From contig JAKGHH010000008.1 of assembly GCA_022828595.1 (NCBI GenBank), forward strand, positions 27,086,378 to 27,150,377: a stretch of 64,000 nucleotides of DNA. The letters are read 5' to 3'. The DNA comes from Nelumbo lutea (taxonomy: Eukaryota; Streptophyta; Magnoliopsida; Proteales; Nelumbonaceae). Below the pieces are notes generated by a model, which made no database searches, had not been told where the DNA came from, and saw only the letters and a program-made list of their open reading frames with translations. Shown here in pieces: positions 22,516-32,583 of the stretch (position 1 is its first letter; each line of letters begins with the position of its first letter). Position numbers and translations under genes: made by a program.

Positions 22516-23325
22516 TCCTTTGATTGTCGGGAGTTGGTGCAGCACACCTAGGCCTCGAAAAAAGATATGAATGAGGTCAAAATATACCCTTCTGAGCCAT
22601 CATACCAACCTAAACTACCCTGGACTGATTTGGAAAAGATCATGCTTCTTTTAGGGGCTCTAGATTCTTATCATTTTAGGCTTCCACTCCTAACGAGGCT
22701 CCCTAGCACCACAGCGAAAATGAGGTCTGTGTTTTCAAATAGTACATTGAGGTTTCCCCTCCTATGCCTTCTCATTGATATCCTGAACTAACTCCTCATC
22801 ACCCTGGGGCAGCTCTTCTCAAATGTGATTAGGTTAGCCATGGGGTTTGGCTCAACAGGCCATGCGTATAGGCTCCCAGTTAACATTAGGGTCTCTAACG
22901 CCTTGTCTGCCGTCAAGCACCACCCGGGTAGAAGATGTTCTATTACTTTATCTTTAAAAGTGGTAGGAAGTTCCTCGACGGCCTTCTGAACAAGGTTTTG
23001 GACTGGCAGTTGAGGTTTTTCTTTGTCGTCTCCCATAGGCACTGAAACTTTATCAATATGTGGGGCTCAACTATTATGGACTTTGATAGCCGCCACTTGA
23101 CCCAAGAAGAAGCAGATTGGCTCAATGGTATTGCTAGTTTATAATTGAAGCTCTCCTTAGTGGACAGAGTGAGTTAAGGATTATGGAGGCTCCTAAAGAA
23201 CTCCTCTTTGTTGTCAAGCAAGAGAGCAAAAGTGGGGAAGGCGAAGAAGATGCCAAGGTTAATGACGAGGTGCCTTTGACGACTAAGCAGACCACCTACA
23301 ACCTACCCCCCAATGACATCTAAAC
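22235..23325 (+). pseudogene. Additional ORF of Tat-like element (Transposase_28-like), broken
   Basis: It reads MLGSSVDAFREMDRTLQIEQ. After one stop follow MNEVKIYPSEPSYQPKLPW, then in shifted frames MRSVFSNSTLRFPLL, FYYFIFKSGRKFLDGLL and DWQLRFFFVV, and last MEAPKELLFVVKQE ending PNDI and a stop near 23,325. The pattern (Leu-rich PL segment, then a Tyr/Phe-rich FYxF..K segment ending in W..RFFFV) is what I know from the plant family called putative gypsy type transposon. That family accompanies Tat-like retrotransposons as an extra gene of unproven function. It is on the + strand while gag is on the minus strand. At least two frame changes, internal stops and a 100-bp triplication at its start break it. 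Family assignment is from memory of the pattern. Confidence 0.55.
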
Positions 23326-23569
23326 CTTGTAATCTCTTTTGATATATTAACAAACTTCTCAAGCTGTTATGCTTGAATTGTTTTGTGATGTAGTTGTTTA
23401 TTTTTTGTCTTGTATTAAATTTCTTCCTTAGTAATGAAATCATCTTTTTTTTTTGCACAATGTGGATTCTCTGAGTTTTTTAATTAATCATTTTCCCAAA
23501 TTGCTTCCACCTCAGTTGAGTTAAATCTCTTAACCATTATCCCCTTTTTCCCACGTTAGCCAACATATC

Positions 23570-23765
23570 GCTTGAGTCGCCCCAACAGGAATCGAGATTC
23601 CCATCTCAATGTTGTATTGAATCAAGTTATCCCAAATCATTAGTGAGCTGAGGAATCATGTGTCCCATCTTAATTAAATTTGAGTTGAGTCACCCCAAAA
23701 GGGAACCAAGTCTTCCATCTCGATGTTGTACTGAATCGAGGAGTTATCTTAGCTCATCGAGTTAG
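23570..23765. repeat. Direct repeat in the element's spacer
   Basis: A unit of about 70-75 bp occurs at about 23,570-23,640 and again at about 23,688-23,760. Both share GAGTTGAGTCACCCCAA / GCTTGAGTCGCCCCAAC, CCATCTCGATGTTGTA and GAATCGAG/GAATCAAG. Tandem repeats between pol and the 3' LTR are known from Tat and Ogre elements. The ~230 bp before it (23,330-23,570) shows no gene. Confidence 0.6.
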
Positions 23766-24330
23766 TTTTCAATGGTAGACCAAGAAAATATATCGACATT
23801 AGTTTTAAGGAAGCTTATTAGTTCAAAAAGTGTGTCTGAAGGAAGGCGGGACCCAACTTGCATTGTCTTCTTAGGCTCAACTTGCTGGCCTTGGTTCATT
23901 GGTTCATCCCTGAGGTCTAGCCCTTCTAATGGAAAAGTTTCTTTATTTTTGCCATTTAGTGCTACCACATAGCACTATTTGACTGCTTGCTGGTTCACTT
24001 GGACGACTCCAATGCCATGCTTGGTGGGGAACTTCATGGCAAGGTGGTAGGAAGAGATGGCTACCTTGAGTGCATGAAGGATTGGCCTCCCAATGATGGC
24101 GTTGTAAGAGGAGCCTATCTTTACAACCAAGAGTTCGGTCATCCTAGTGAATTGCTGAGGCTTGGTCCCAACTGTGACAAGTAGGGTAATTCAATCGGCT
24201 GCAGCCGATCCGGTGTTAGTTTCATCTTCTTGAAGGTGTCATAGAAGAGGATTTATACTAAAGAGCTATTATCAACAAGTATCCTCTTCACCATGTAGTT
24301 AGGGATGGTAATGGACACCACCGACGCGTC
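23762..24330 (-). pseudogene. gypsy protease and start of reverse transcriptase, relic
   Basis: The minus strand reads ILVDNSSLVNILFYDTFKKM near 24,250, matching the Tat-type protease stretch that normally reads VDxGSSADILFYDAFKKM; the Gly-Ser of the active site is altered. Further on, PSDTLFELISFLKTNVDIFS plus W (23,762-23,870) is the segment just before the RT domain. RT itself is absent. Several stops and frame changes. Confidence 0.65.
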
Positions 24331-24360
24331 GCTGTGGGTACTGAAACCCCTTGCAGGTCA

Positions 24361-25858
24361 TCATCCAAGAAGGAGATGACATTGTTTGCTTTGGCTTCTT
24401 GGGTACCGGGCCCTGGATGTTGAGGCTAATGAGGATGAGGCATTAGCATTGCCACCCGCATACTCTTTCAAGTGGCCACGACGAATGAGGAACTCGATCT
24501 CGTTTTCGAGCTCATAGCAGTCCTTAGTGTCGTGGTCAATGTTGTGGTGGTACTTGTAATATTTTTTGAGATTACCCATCTTTGGGTTCCTCTTCATCTT
24601 GGCTAGCCACTTCATGTATTCCTCCTTCTCTACTTGTATGAGGACATGGATTCGGGTGGAGTTGAATGGCGTGTACTTGCTGAAGGAAGGGACTGGTGGT
24701 TTCTTATTGTCACTATCTTTGTTGTTGTTGTAGCCATGGTCGCGACCATCTCTTTTCTTCCTCTTCTTCTTGGAGGCCCTTCAGTTGGGGTCAGTCTTAG
24801 GTTCTTGGAGGCGCTCATTGGCCTCTGCTTTTTCAATAGTAATGCACTTCTACGCCTTTTTTAAGAACTCCTTGTTCTTTGGCTGGGTCTTGGAGATGGA
24901 CCATTTGAGGGGTCCTGGTCGGAGGTCGTTGGTGGCAGCATGCATGGAGACCGAGGGGTGGAGGTCTCTAACCTCAAGCTCTTCCTTCTTGAACTGGTCG
25001 ATGTAGGCCCGAAGACTCTCTCCGTGCTTCTGCTTGATCGACATGAGGGACATGATAGTCTTCTAGTATCATCGGTTGTTGACGAAATGGGAGAGGAAAA
25101 GCTTAGAAAATTGGTCCCAAGAGTTGATGGACCGAGGAGGGAGCATGGAGAACCATCTGCATGCCGCTCCCTTGAAGGTGGCTTGGAAGGCTTGGCACAT
25201 TAGGGCGTCGAAGTATCCATAGAGGAGCATGGGCACCCTGAAGCTTTCCAAGTGGTCGCCCGAGTCGGTGGTTCCATCATAAGTCTCCAAAGTGGAAGCC
25301 TTAAAATAAGGTGGAAGTGGCTCTGAGGTGATGGAGTCAGTGAAAGTGTCCATCTAGTAGGTCGCCAAGACGTCGATTGATGGGGGCCTAGGCCTTGTCT
25401 TAGTTTTCTCTGACATTGAATGGATCAGCCCCATTTACTGTGTTCTTAGATGTCGGCATGTCTTGGGCTCTTCAGGCCTGGTAACTATTGAGGAAATCGC
25501 AGAGGTCCGATACTAGTGGGGGAGAGGCGTGGCGTTAGCCTCTAGCCTTCGGAGGAGGACTGTAGTGGCTAGAGCACTCGCATTCGTCCCGGTTGCTCTC
25601 TGCCTGGTGGTGGCAGTCGTGGTCCCGACGATTGTCATGGGACCTAGTTGGGTTATCTCCCCGTCAGCTAGGGTCCCAAGAGGTCTTCGACGGCGGTTTT
25701 CTCGCATGTCGGCTGCTGCTGCTAGACATTGAGGGATTGGCCTTATCAGGGCCAATGGGATGTTGGACTAGTGGCGCACGAGTGAAGCACCCGCTGTACT
25801 TGGCTCCCAATAGGGTGGCCACCATGAGGGCAGCCTCTTGTTGGGTGCGCCACCTCAT
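24361..25858 (-). pseudogene. gypsy (Tat-like) gag relic
   Basis: The central capsid part at 25,353-25,069 reads MDTFTDSITSEPLPPYFKAS, YDGTTDSGDHLESF, CQAFQATFKGAACRWFSMLP and SWDQFSKLFLSHFVNNR, a textbook Retrotrans_gag domain. It continues after a stop with SIKQKHGESLRAYIDQFKKE (25,053 on). The C-terminal knuckle region is KYYKYHHNIDHDTKDCYELE (about 24,550), with the first Cys replaced by Tyr. It goes on with IEFLIRRGHLKEYAGG. The N-terminal low-complexity part is at about 25,858-25,400. Stops and frame changes split it into at least four pieces. Confidence 0.8.
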
Positions 25859-26018
25859 CCAGTCTTTGAGATATATTATCTAGCCTGTTAAGGACTAGCT
25901 TGAATTGGTCCATGGTGACTAGGTTCTAAGCATTCTAGTTGTTATCCCGTTTTTTAGCCATTTAGGAAGCTTGGTTGATTTAAGTTAAGTGATTTTTAGT
26001 GGAAAGTCTTAAGAAGAT

Positions 26019-26038
26019 TTCCTACAGACGACGTCAAT
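26019..26038 (-). promoter_or_regulatory. Primer binding site-like sequence
   Basis: On the minus strand TTGACGTCGTCTGTAGGAA follows the CA end of the LTR. It resembles the TTGGCGCCGTCTGTGGGAA found next to LTRs of many plant gypsy elements. Three differences; it supports the minus orientation. Confidence 0.5.
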
Positions 26039-26415
26039 TGTTATTGCCTAGGATAGGGCTGAGGGCAACAAGGTAACTTTGCTTCTGGCCGAGGCCGATG
26101 AGTCCCACTTGGGTAAGAAGAGAACACATGTTAGAGGCCCCGAGTGTTATCCCAGGGGCGGAGACTCCGACGATCAAGTTAGTCAAATGCTTGAGAGGGG
26201 TTGAACCAGGCTTGAAATGAGGGCTCCAACGAGGTCACTCAAGAGCAAGTGAGGAAGAGAGAGCAAGATGCCTTACCTTGAATCTAGGCACCCCTTTTTA
26301 TACTTGACCTTTCCATAAAGTAGTTGGATGTAATTAGTAGTGGACGACTAGGATCTCATCTGGCTGATGCTATGTGGCATGATCCTAGGCCTTGCCATGT
26401 GCACCTACATTAAGT
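26039..26415 (-). mobile_element. 5' LTR (partial) of the gypsy element
   Basis: Ends in CA on the minus strand at 26,039 next to the PBS-like site. It contains a minus-strand TATAAAAAG (26,294-26,302). It matches the isolated LTR at 49.49-49.89 kb along most of its length: GGTCACTCAAGAGCAAG, CCCTT..TTATACTTGACC, GCATGATCCTAGGCC/GGCACTATCCTAGGCC. The match ends near 26,415, which may be the LTR start or a break. Confidence 0.65.
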
Positions 26416-26501
26416 GCTATAGGCAGTAATGGTGGTGGGTTTCTCTTAGTGAGCAAAATAAGAGAAACCCATAATCAAACACCACCAATATATAATTGCA
26501 G

Positions 26502-26822
26502 GCGGCACTGATAAAGTTCACATCAATGTAGGAAACAGCGATGCATTCTAATGCTGACTGAGACTTCTGTCTCATAATTAACCGGAAAGACTTGCTTTCA
26601 AGCGAAAAAACCTTCACTGGAGTCATCAAAGACCATCATTCTTTTGGAGACAGACTGACAAGTTTTTTTACTAAACAAGCTGCAACTTCGGGCGCTGGAA
26701 GTCTAGAGAGCTGGCATGGATTCGTAAACTTTCTTGGCTATATGGTGTTTCTCTTTCTTGCCCCTGTTTCCTGGGTTGAGAGTTCAGAGTTGAGGCTTGG
26801 GAGAGAAGTGAGGAAAAGTTGA
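26502..26822 (+). pseudogene. Relic exon of an unidentified membrane protein
   Basis: After a splice-acceptor-like TATAATTGCAG ending at 26,501, the frame reads GTDKVHINVGNSDAF. One base later in frame comes NAD, a stop, then DFCLIINRKDLLSSEKTFTG, VIKDHHSFGDRLTSFFTKQ and a hydrophobic stretch FVNFLGYMVFLFLAPVSW, ending at 26,820-26,822. The residues look like real protein, unlike the random frames around it. I do not recognise the family. The frameshift near 26,548, the TGA near 26,557 and the lack of other exons say it is a captured or left-over gene fragment. It directly abuts the LTR at 26,415. Confidence 0.45.
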
Positions 26823-26829
26823 AAGCAAT

Positions 26830-27810
26830 GAGCCCCCAGGGGGAGGAAATGGCGTGCCTTTTATCGGTGATGTTTGACTATGGTTAAATTTTTAACCATA
26901 GGTAGCGACTGAAGGGTTAAATCGGGTCAGTGATGTAGTCTAAAAACCCTAAATATTTTCATCTGGGTTAGGGATGATAGGGAGAGGTTTATTTCTTACC
27001 ACGTATACGTATGCAAGATTATTTCTACCATTAGCTTGCTTTATATTTCATACGTGCCCAATAAGAAGAGGAATGATTAAAAAATAAATACAATAATAAG
27101 AAATCGAATTCAATTTATTGATGATGCCACATGTCATCACATCAGAAACAGTTTGTACTCCCTCCCACAGTCAAAGGAATGATTAAAAAATAAATGCATA
27201 CATAGTTGTAGATTTTCAATGATGGTTACCTCTCCATGCATAGCGTGTTTTAAAGAATGCTTGTGTAAAATAATTCCAGGACATCTAATGTTTTGATTTT
27301 TCTTCAAAACATTAGCTAATTGGCATTCTGGTCAAAAACATTGACTCAAATGACGTTTGAAATTTACTGTCGATCCAGCCCCCATTTGCACATCTCATTG
27401 TGCATTTAAAGCATTTTCTGTCGTGAAGATGTTTCCAATAATTGGGATGTGCTGTGGAGCACTGTTGTGAATTCCTGTTTTTTTTTTTTTTACAAATTTT
27501 AGTTTTATGTATTTTTTTGTCAAATTTTGTATATTTTTTCGTGATTATTTTTTTTTGTAATTTATGTTATATTTTTCTTCAATTTCTATTATTTGTTTTG
27601 TACCTTTAGTATTTTTCTTATAATTTTTATTTTTCTTCCTTTTCTTGTAGCAGATAATTACGTCATCACATCTCAGATAGGGAAGGGCAAGTGATTTGGA
27701 CTGCTAATTCGAATGGAAAGTTTACAATCGAACATACAAGATTTTGAGTTGAGCTGAATTTGAGTTTAAGTGTCGCCTCCCAGTTTTTTGGTGAGACAAG
27801 CTCGAATAGG
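26830..27810. other. Intergenic; short hairpin and foldback relic
   Basis: A hairpin CTATGGTTAAA-TT-TTTAACCATAG lies at 26,878-26,901. The word AATGATTAAAAAATAAAT occurs twice (27,071 and 27,179). At 27,380-27,475 GCACATCTCATTGTGCATT and GATGTTTCCAATAATTGGGA plus TGTGC match the arms of the foldback family at 29.6 and 31.8 kb. T-rich to 27,650. No gene. Confidence 0.45.
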
Positions 27811-27814
27811 AATT

Positions 27815-29160
27815 GATGAGGGCAGATTTGGCCCTTCAATGGAATTATGACACCTGGCACCTCACGGCAGCTCACCAAGGAGCTCGCCACCAAGGAGCTA
27901 GGTAGCTCTCTAAGGAGCTCGCCAAGGAGCTCGGCAGCTCACCAAGGAACTCACCAAGGAGCTAGGCAGCTCTCCAAGGAGCTCGGCAGCTCACCAAGGA
28001 GCTAATCAGCTCAACAAGGAGCTTGTCGCCATAGGCAGTTCGCCACTTGCAGGGTAGCTCGGTACAGAAGAGCAATTCGGCATATCGCAAGAAGATCTCC
28101 TGCCTAACAACCCTACCTGACAGATCTGATGCCAGGCGGCATCGTGCTTGCCGTATCTGAAAAGCATGGCACACCTGATGAGTCTGTACCCTACAACAGT
28201 AGCTTGAACCTGCCACCTCAGTCTTGGCAGTAATGCCTGGGGCAGTGGCGGTTATGCCTGATGTGACTGGGCACTGCTATATAAGGACTCCGTCCCCCAA
28301 AGCCAAGGGGGAGAGAATGGAAAAATGGAGGTAATCCCTACTCTCTAGCTCTTTCATTTCTCTTCAAGTTCTCTGCAATCAGAATGCTAACTTAGGCATC
28401 GGAGAGTCCCCGCCGGGTAAATACCCCTAGGTCCTCTGATTCAGTTCTCCTAGGTTTCTCAGCTCTCACCGCCTACAAAGAGGAGGAAAATATGGAGTTC
28501 TCGCATGTCCCTCAACTCCCGCCGCCTACAAAGGAGAGGAGATCACCTCATGCAAAGGGCAGTCAGGTTGCGCTGCACCAAGGAGCTCCACCATCCTCTG
28601 AGTTATAGGCCGCCTAGGAGCAGGTCAAATGACAAGTCCACCAAGGCAGTTCACCATCAGGGAGAAGGAGAGGAGATCACCTCATGCAGAGGGCAGTCAG
28701 GTTGCGCTGCACCAAGGAGCTCTACCATCCTCTGAGTTATAGGCCGCCTAGGAGCAGGTCAAATGACAAGTCCACCAAGGCAGTTCACCATCAGGGAGAA
28801 GGAGAGGAGATCACCTCATGCAGAGGGCAGCCAGGTTGCGCTACACCAGGGAGCTCCACCACCACCCTCTGAGTTACATGCTGCCTAGGAGCAGGTCAAA
28901 TGACGAGTCCACCAAGGTAGCTCACCATCAGGGAGCTCGGCATAGCTCTCCCCCAGGCAGTTCGCCATTAGGGAGCTCGGCATAGTTCTCCCCAGCTCGG
29001 CATAGCTCGGGCAGCTCGGCGTAGCTCTCCCAGCTCAGTATAGCTCGGGCAACTCAGCATAGCTCTCCCCCAGGTAGTTCACCACCAGGGAGCTCCACCA
29101 TCCTCTCCTGGAAGCAGGTCAGATGATGAGGAACTTAGCCAAAAAAATTGATACATCACA
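27815..29160 (+). mobile_element. Gypsy-type LTR or LTR-derived block
   Basis: A + strand promoter-like CTATATAAGGACTCC (about 28,276) is followed by TTCAAGTTCTCTGCAATC and GCTAACTTAGGCATCGGAGA, a signature seen in U5 of many plant gypsy LTRs. Before it (27,850-28,030) AAGGAGCTCGCCAAGGAGCT-type words repeat; after it a 134-bp array. Near 29,160 AAAAATTGGTACGTGACC could be a worn PBS. No gag or pol follows, so this is probably a solo LTR with internal repeat growth. Confidence 0.5.
28530..28930 (+). repeat. Three tandem 134-bp units
   Basis: The landmark CTCATGCAGAGGGCAG (first copy CTCATGCAAAGGGCAG) has its ATG at 28,550, 28,684 and 28,818, exactly 134 bp apart. Units also share TTGCGCTGCACCAAGGAGCT and TAGGAGCAGGTCAAATGAC. 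The third is the most divergent. Open frames here (MQRAVRLRCTKELYHPLSY) come from the repeat. Further CAGCTCGGCATAGCTC words extend to about 29,060. Confidence 0.85.
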
Positions 29161-29570
29161 AAAATTGGTACGTGACCAGAAACAGTTACATCAGGAATAG
29201 TCATATATTTAGTTTGGCTGGGCTCAAATTCTCTTGTACTTGACATGAGAAGCTTATTTATATTAATTACATACTTAGTACATTATTAATAATCTTAATG
29301 AATTTATTATCAACAGAAAAACCATAAAGAATACAATTGGTATTTATACAAATCCATCCAATGATTGGGTGTGGCAATGTAGCCATCAATAGTGGAGGCT
29401 GTTTTTTTTTTTTATGATTTGCATATAGACTTTCTTATTGGTTCTTCTCATTTCTATGGGATAAGGATGAACATTAAAGCCAAGGCCATGGCCTTATATG
29501 ATGGGATTTGTTTCACACCTTTTATTGTTAGAAATTTCACAACTTCTTTGGGTTATGGTAATAGCCGAGA
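29160..29570. other. Spacer, no gene seen
   Basis: Mixed AT-rich DNA between the LTR-like block and the foldback element. A T-run lies at 29,402-29,413. The short open frame at 29,392-29,592 shows no family signature. Confidence 0.3.
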
Positions 29571-30150
29571 CCGGATCAGCTCCTCACACTAGGGGTGGCA
29601 ACGAGCTGAGTTTTTTATGAGTTGCTCAAACTCGGCTCAGCTTGGTTTTAGCCAAGTTTGAGCTCAAGCCTACAATATATATATATATTTGATATTTAAT
29701 ATATATATATAATAAAATTATAGAAAATATATAATAAAAATAGTATAATTCTTAATTTTAAATATAAAATAATTTTTTATATATAATTTTTATTTTTATA
29801 AAATATTTTTTTCTCAAAATCGAGCTTGAGTTGAGCCAAGCCGAGCTCGAGCTTATGAATTTTTTTACTCGAGCCGATCTCGAGCTCAAGGTTCTGACTT
29901 GAGCTGAGCTCGATCTCAAGCTTGAGCCATGTAGAATAGTTTCGAGCCAAGCTCAAGCTTGGTACTATTTAGCTTGGCTCAGCTCAAATCCACCCCTACC
30001 TCACACTGACCTCACAGGCAGATCCCATTGTGCATTGGGAACATTTTTCATACTTATGTGTTATTATTTATGGGAGATGTTCCCAATTCATAGTGGGATG
30101 TGCCCGTAAGGTCATTGTGAGACGCCCTGTGTAAGGAACATATCCCATAT
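29571..30150. mobile_element. Foldback MITE, first copy, split by a hAT MITE
   Basis: The left arm GGATCAGCTCCTCACAC (29,573-29,589), interrupted, continues at 30,008 with GACCTCACAGGCAGATCCCA and CATTGGGAACAT. The right arm (about 30,080-30,147) is its complement: GAGATGTTCCCAATTCATAG, TGGGATGTGCCCGTAAGGTC, GTAAGGAACATATCCC. Related copies are at 31,841-31,999 and, worn, at 27,380-27,475. Confidence 0.65.
29590..29998. mobile_element. hAT-type MITE, 409 bp, with 8-bp target duplication
   Basis: Begins TAGGGGTGGCAACGAGC and ends CTCAAATCCACCCCTA; the first and last nine bases are perfect inverted repeats. Both sides carry CCTCACAC (29,582-29,589 and 29,999-30,006). An 8-bp duplication and these tips are the marks of hAT elements. 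The body consists of GAGCTCGAGC-type words around a TA-rich centre (29,675-29,820). No transposase. Confidence 0.85.
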
Positions 30151-30169
30151 AGTAATAAGTTGCTCATAT

Positions 30170-31053
30170 TTGAAATTCAAATAAAACTAACTATTGAAAG
30201 ACCTATCTGGAAATTGCTAATCTCTACACTTGCGAAACCGTTTCTCTCTGATCGTCGCTCGCCGGATAGGAGGTTAGTCACCCCTCTTTTTTTTCTTCTT
30301 TCTATCTTTGTTTCTAGGGAGGCTCTCTCAAGAGAACTCTTGAGTTTTTTCTTTTTCTTTTTTTCCTTCTCTTTGTTTAATTTCTTTTGTTGCTATGTTC
30401 ACTTGTTATTTGTTTCATTTGTTCTCTATTGATTTTCTCTTTTCATTTTATTCGTTTGCCCTCTGTTTGTTTTGTTTGCCCTTTGTTCATTCTGTTCCTT
30501 TTGTTCTCTGTTTGTTCTCCTTTTAGTTCTCCCCTATTCCCCGTTATTCTCCCTAGGTTCCCATATATCTTTCTACGGGCATTTTGATTGGGAGTTTCTT
30601 CTCTAGAATCCTTTCTGCATTAACCACCGATGGAAGCTGCCACTTGCATTACTGTTCCCAGTGTTTTAGAAGGTAGCTTTTGTTCTCCAGCGTCCAGGAT
30701 GGCAATAACAATTGTTCCGATGTGCTGGTTGACAATTATAGTTCTGGCTTCTTTGTGGGTTGGTCCGGAGTGGGCAGAAGTAACAAATCTTGGCTTATGG
30801 CTTTGGAAACCTGCCTTGTCAGTTGTGCTCGCCAGTTATGGTGGTTTGGAGATGTACTTATCCACTTCTGTTGGTGATTTTAAATCACCCTGCTTCGATT
30901 GCAGGTTGCAGATGTTCTTTTGATTCTCCTACATCCATCTTTTTATTTTGTTTTTCTTGAGATTTGTCTTTGCACTTTAATTGGCCTTGTTGGCATCTCT
31001 TTGTATCATTCTCTTGAATGAATGAAATATTTTAAGAATTCAAAAAAAAAAAA
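30170..31053 (+). mobile_element. Retroposed sequence with poly(A), LINE-like
   Basis: The 3' end GAATGAATGAAATATTTTAA followed by a 12-A run (31,042-31,053) is a retroposition tail. Just before it the frame reads LVGISLYHSLE and stop, as seen at ends of plant LINEs. The 5' half is T/C-rich. An open stretch MEAATCITVPSVLEGSF begins at 30,630, but no RT or nuclease motif is visible. It may be a LINE with a large internal deletion or another retroposed transcript. Confidence 0.4.
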
Positions 31054-31059
31054 TATTGA

Positions 31060-31840
31060 AATTGCAGTACACCGAAGTAGTTATAGGCAGAGAACCACTT
31101 CTACATTTCCAATGGATGAGAATGGGAGCTTCCCACTTCTCATGTATTTCTAAAGAACTATTATTGAATGTATTATGACACCTGTGTTAGAGTGCCACAT
31201 GTTAAATGCAGTTAAAAGCAATTTATGTATATGACGAGTGGGTCTTCTCTTTGAAAATGTGAACAACCAACTTTTGAGATGCTTTTTTGAGAAAGTTGAA
31301 GTTTCCATTTTTCTGAATGGTGGGGGGCTATGGCCTAAAGATGTGACACCTCTTGGAGTTTGGACATTCATAATTCATGCAACAAGATTAGACTTACTTT
31401 CCATAACATAAAATTTTTAGGGATATTTCGAACCTTTTCTATTATTCATTATGACCCAAAATTCTCTTATATGGATTTTCCAAGGGATAAGTTTCTATGC
31501 CCCACTCTAGCTTTGTTTTCTATATTAAAAAATTTTTGAGGGCCACCCCTTAACTAGAGTAGAGTTTGAGGTTTGAAAAAGTGATTTTTATATTCTTCTA
31601 TGATTTTTGTTTTATTATCTATTTTCTATGTACTTACATATAATTTTTATATTTTTCTTGAATATATGCTATATTTATAAAATAAGATTGTTCACGTCAC
31701 CCTTGTTTTCCTTTCTCCATTCAACCTTCCAACCAAGTCAAGTCATTAGGGGTTAATATTATAAGGTCATGCCATCCTTCTTTTCAACAAATCAAATCAT
31801 TAAATTCTTTCTAAAATCTCTCTCACACACACACATCCAA
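31060..31840. other. Intergenic, no gene seen
   Basis: AT-rich; a short CA run near 31,824-31,834. The minus-strand open frame at 31,150-31,371 has no recognisable motif. Confidence 0.3.
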
Positions 31841-31999
31841 TGGGATCTGCTTCACACATGGGCGTTTCACAGGCACATCCACCATGCATTCCGAACACCT
31901 TCTCTGAATAATAACTTTTGAGTACAGGAGATGTTCCCATATATGGTAGGATGTACTTGTGAGGTTGGTGTGAGGCGCCTTACGTGAGGAGCATATCCA
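31841..31999. mobile_element. Foldback MITE, second copy
   Basis: The left arm GGGATCTGCTTCACACATGG, GGCGTTTCACAGGCACATCC is mirrored by the right arm (GGATGTACTTGTGAGG, GTGTGAGGCGCCTTACGTGA, GGAGCATATCC). Arms are about 70 bp and imperfect, loop about 20-25 bp. A further fragment of the right arm (GGGGAGATGTTCCCAATTCA) is at about 32,240. Confidence 0.6.
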
Positions 32000-32570
32000 G
32001 TCTCCTCCCTCACATCCCCCATCTCATCTCCTAAACTCTTTATCCCACTTAAAACTTTCTCTTAAAATATGTCCTCATCTTTCTTACATGCCCAACAAAG
32101 CATAAACTTAATGTCTTTTTCCCTCCCCTCTATATATCAATTCTCTCTAGGTTTAATTGGATCTCCTATCCACAAAATCTTTCACATCCCTATCTACACA
32201 AAACTATAAGTTTGTATTGGAATTTCTCCCTTGTCATTCATGGGGAGATGTTCCCAATTCACCATGGTAGTATCATGTGGATGGGGATGTAGGAACAATT
32301 GATGATTTGTATGTAGGAGAAGATTGTCTCTCTCCACATTCCAATCGATTCTCTGTCACGACTAATTTATGTATAAGCTTTGCGTAGTTAAGTGGAGGGG
32401 TGGAATTCCTATGATGAATTAGGAGTGGGAGAGGGAATGTGGTTGAGTTTGTAGTCCATCGTGTCATAGGAATTAGTGGAGTGGGTGGAAGTAGAAGGGG
32501 AATTAGTGGGGTGGGGAGAAGACCGAAGAAGTCAATGATTTTCATTTTCCACGTAGCTACCATCGCGACT
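32000..32570. other. Upstream of LecRK-C, no gene seen
   Basis: Mixed sequence with a foldback fragment at 32,240. A minus-strand open frame of 111 codons (32,273-32,608) is Pro/Thr-rich without a family signature; I regard it as chance. Confidence 0.3.
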
Positions 32571-32583
32571 TGCCAGGAAAGCA

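Larger units (their letters stand above)
20970..26415 (-). mobile_element. Ty3/gypsy retrotransposon, Tat-like, decayed
   Basis: Read on the minus strand: 5' LTR (26,415 down to 26,039), PBS-like site, gag (about 25,860-24,361), protease and the very start of RT (about 24,330-23,760), a direct-repeat spacer (23,765-23,570), an extra gene on the opposite strand (22,235-23,325), then a putative PPT and 3' LTR (about 21,745-20,975). RT core, RNase H and integrase are missing. The Gag type, the spacer repeats and the extra antisense gene between pol and the 3' LTR are the known pattern of Tat-lineage elements. The two LTR-like ends share only short words, so two related elements might be joined here. 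Confidence 0.7.

Noticed and set aside
25529..25883. Long + strand open frames opposite gag.
   Set aside because: They are shadows of the GC-rich gag N-terminal part on the minus strand, where the family match is.
30160..30590. Phe/Leu/Ser-rich open frames suggesting a membrane protein.
   Set aside because: They come from a T/C-rich tract upstream of a poly(A)-tailed retroposon; no conserved motif.
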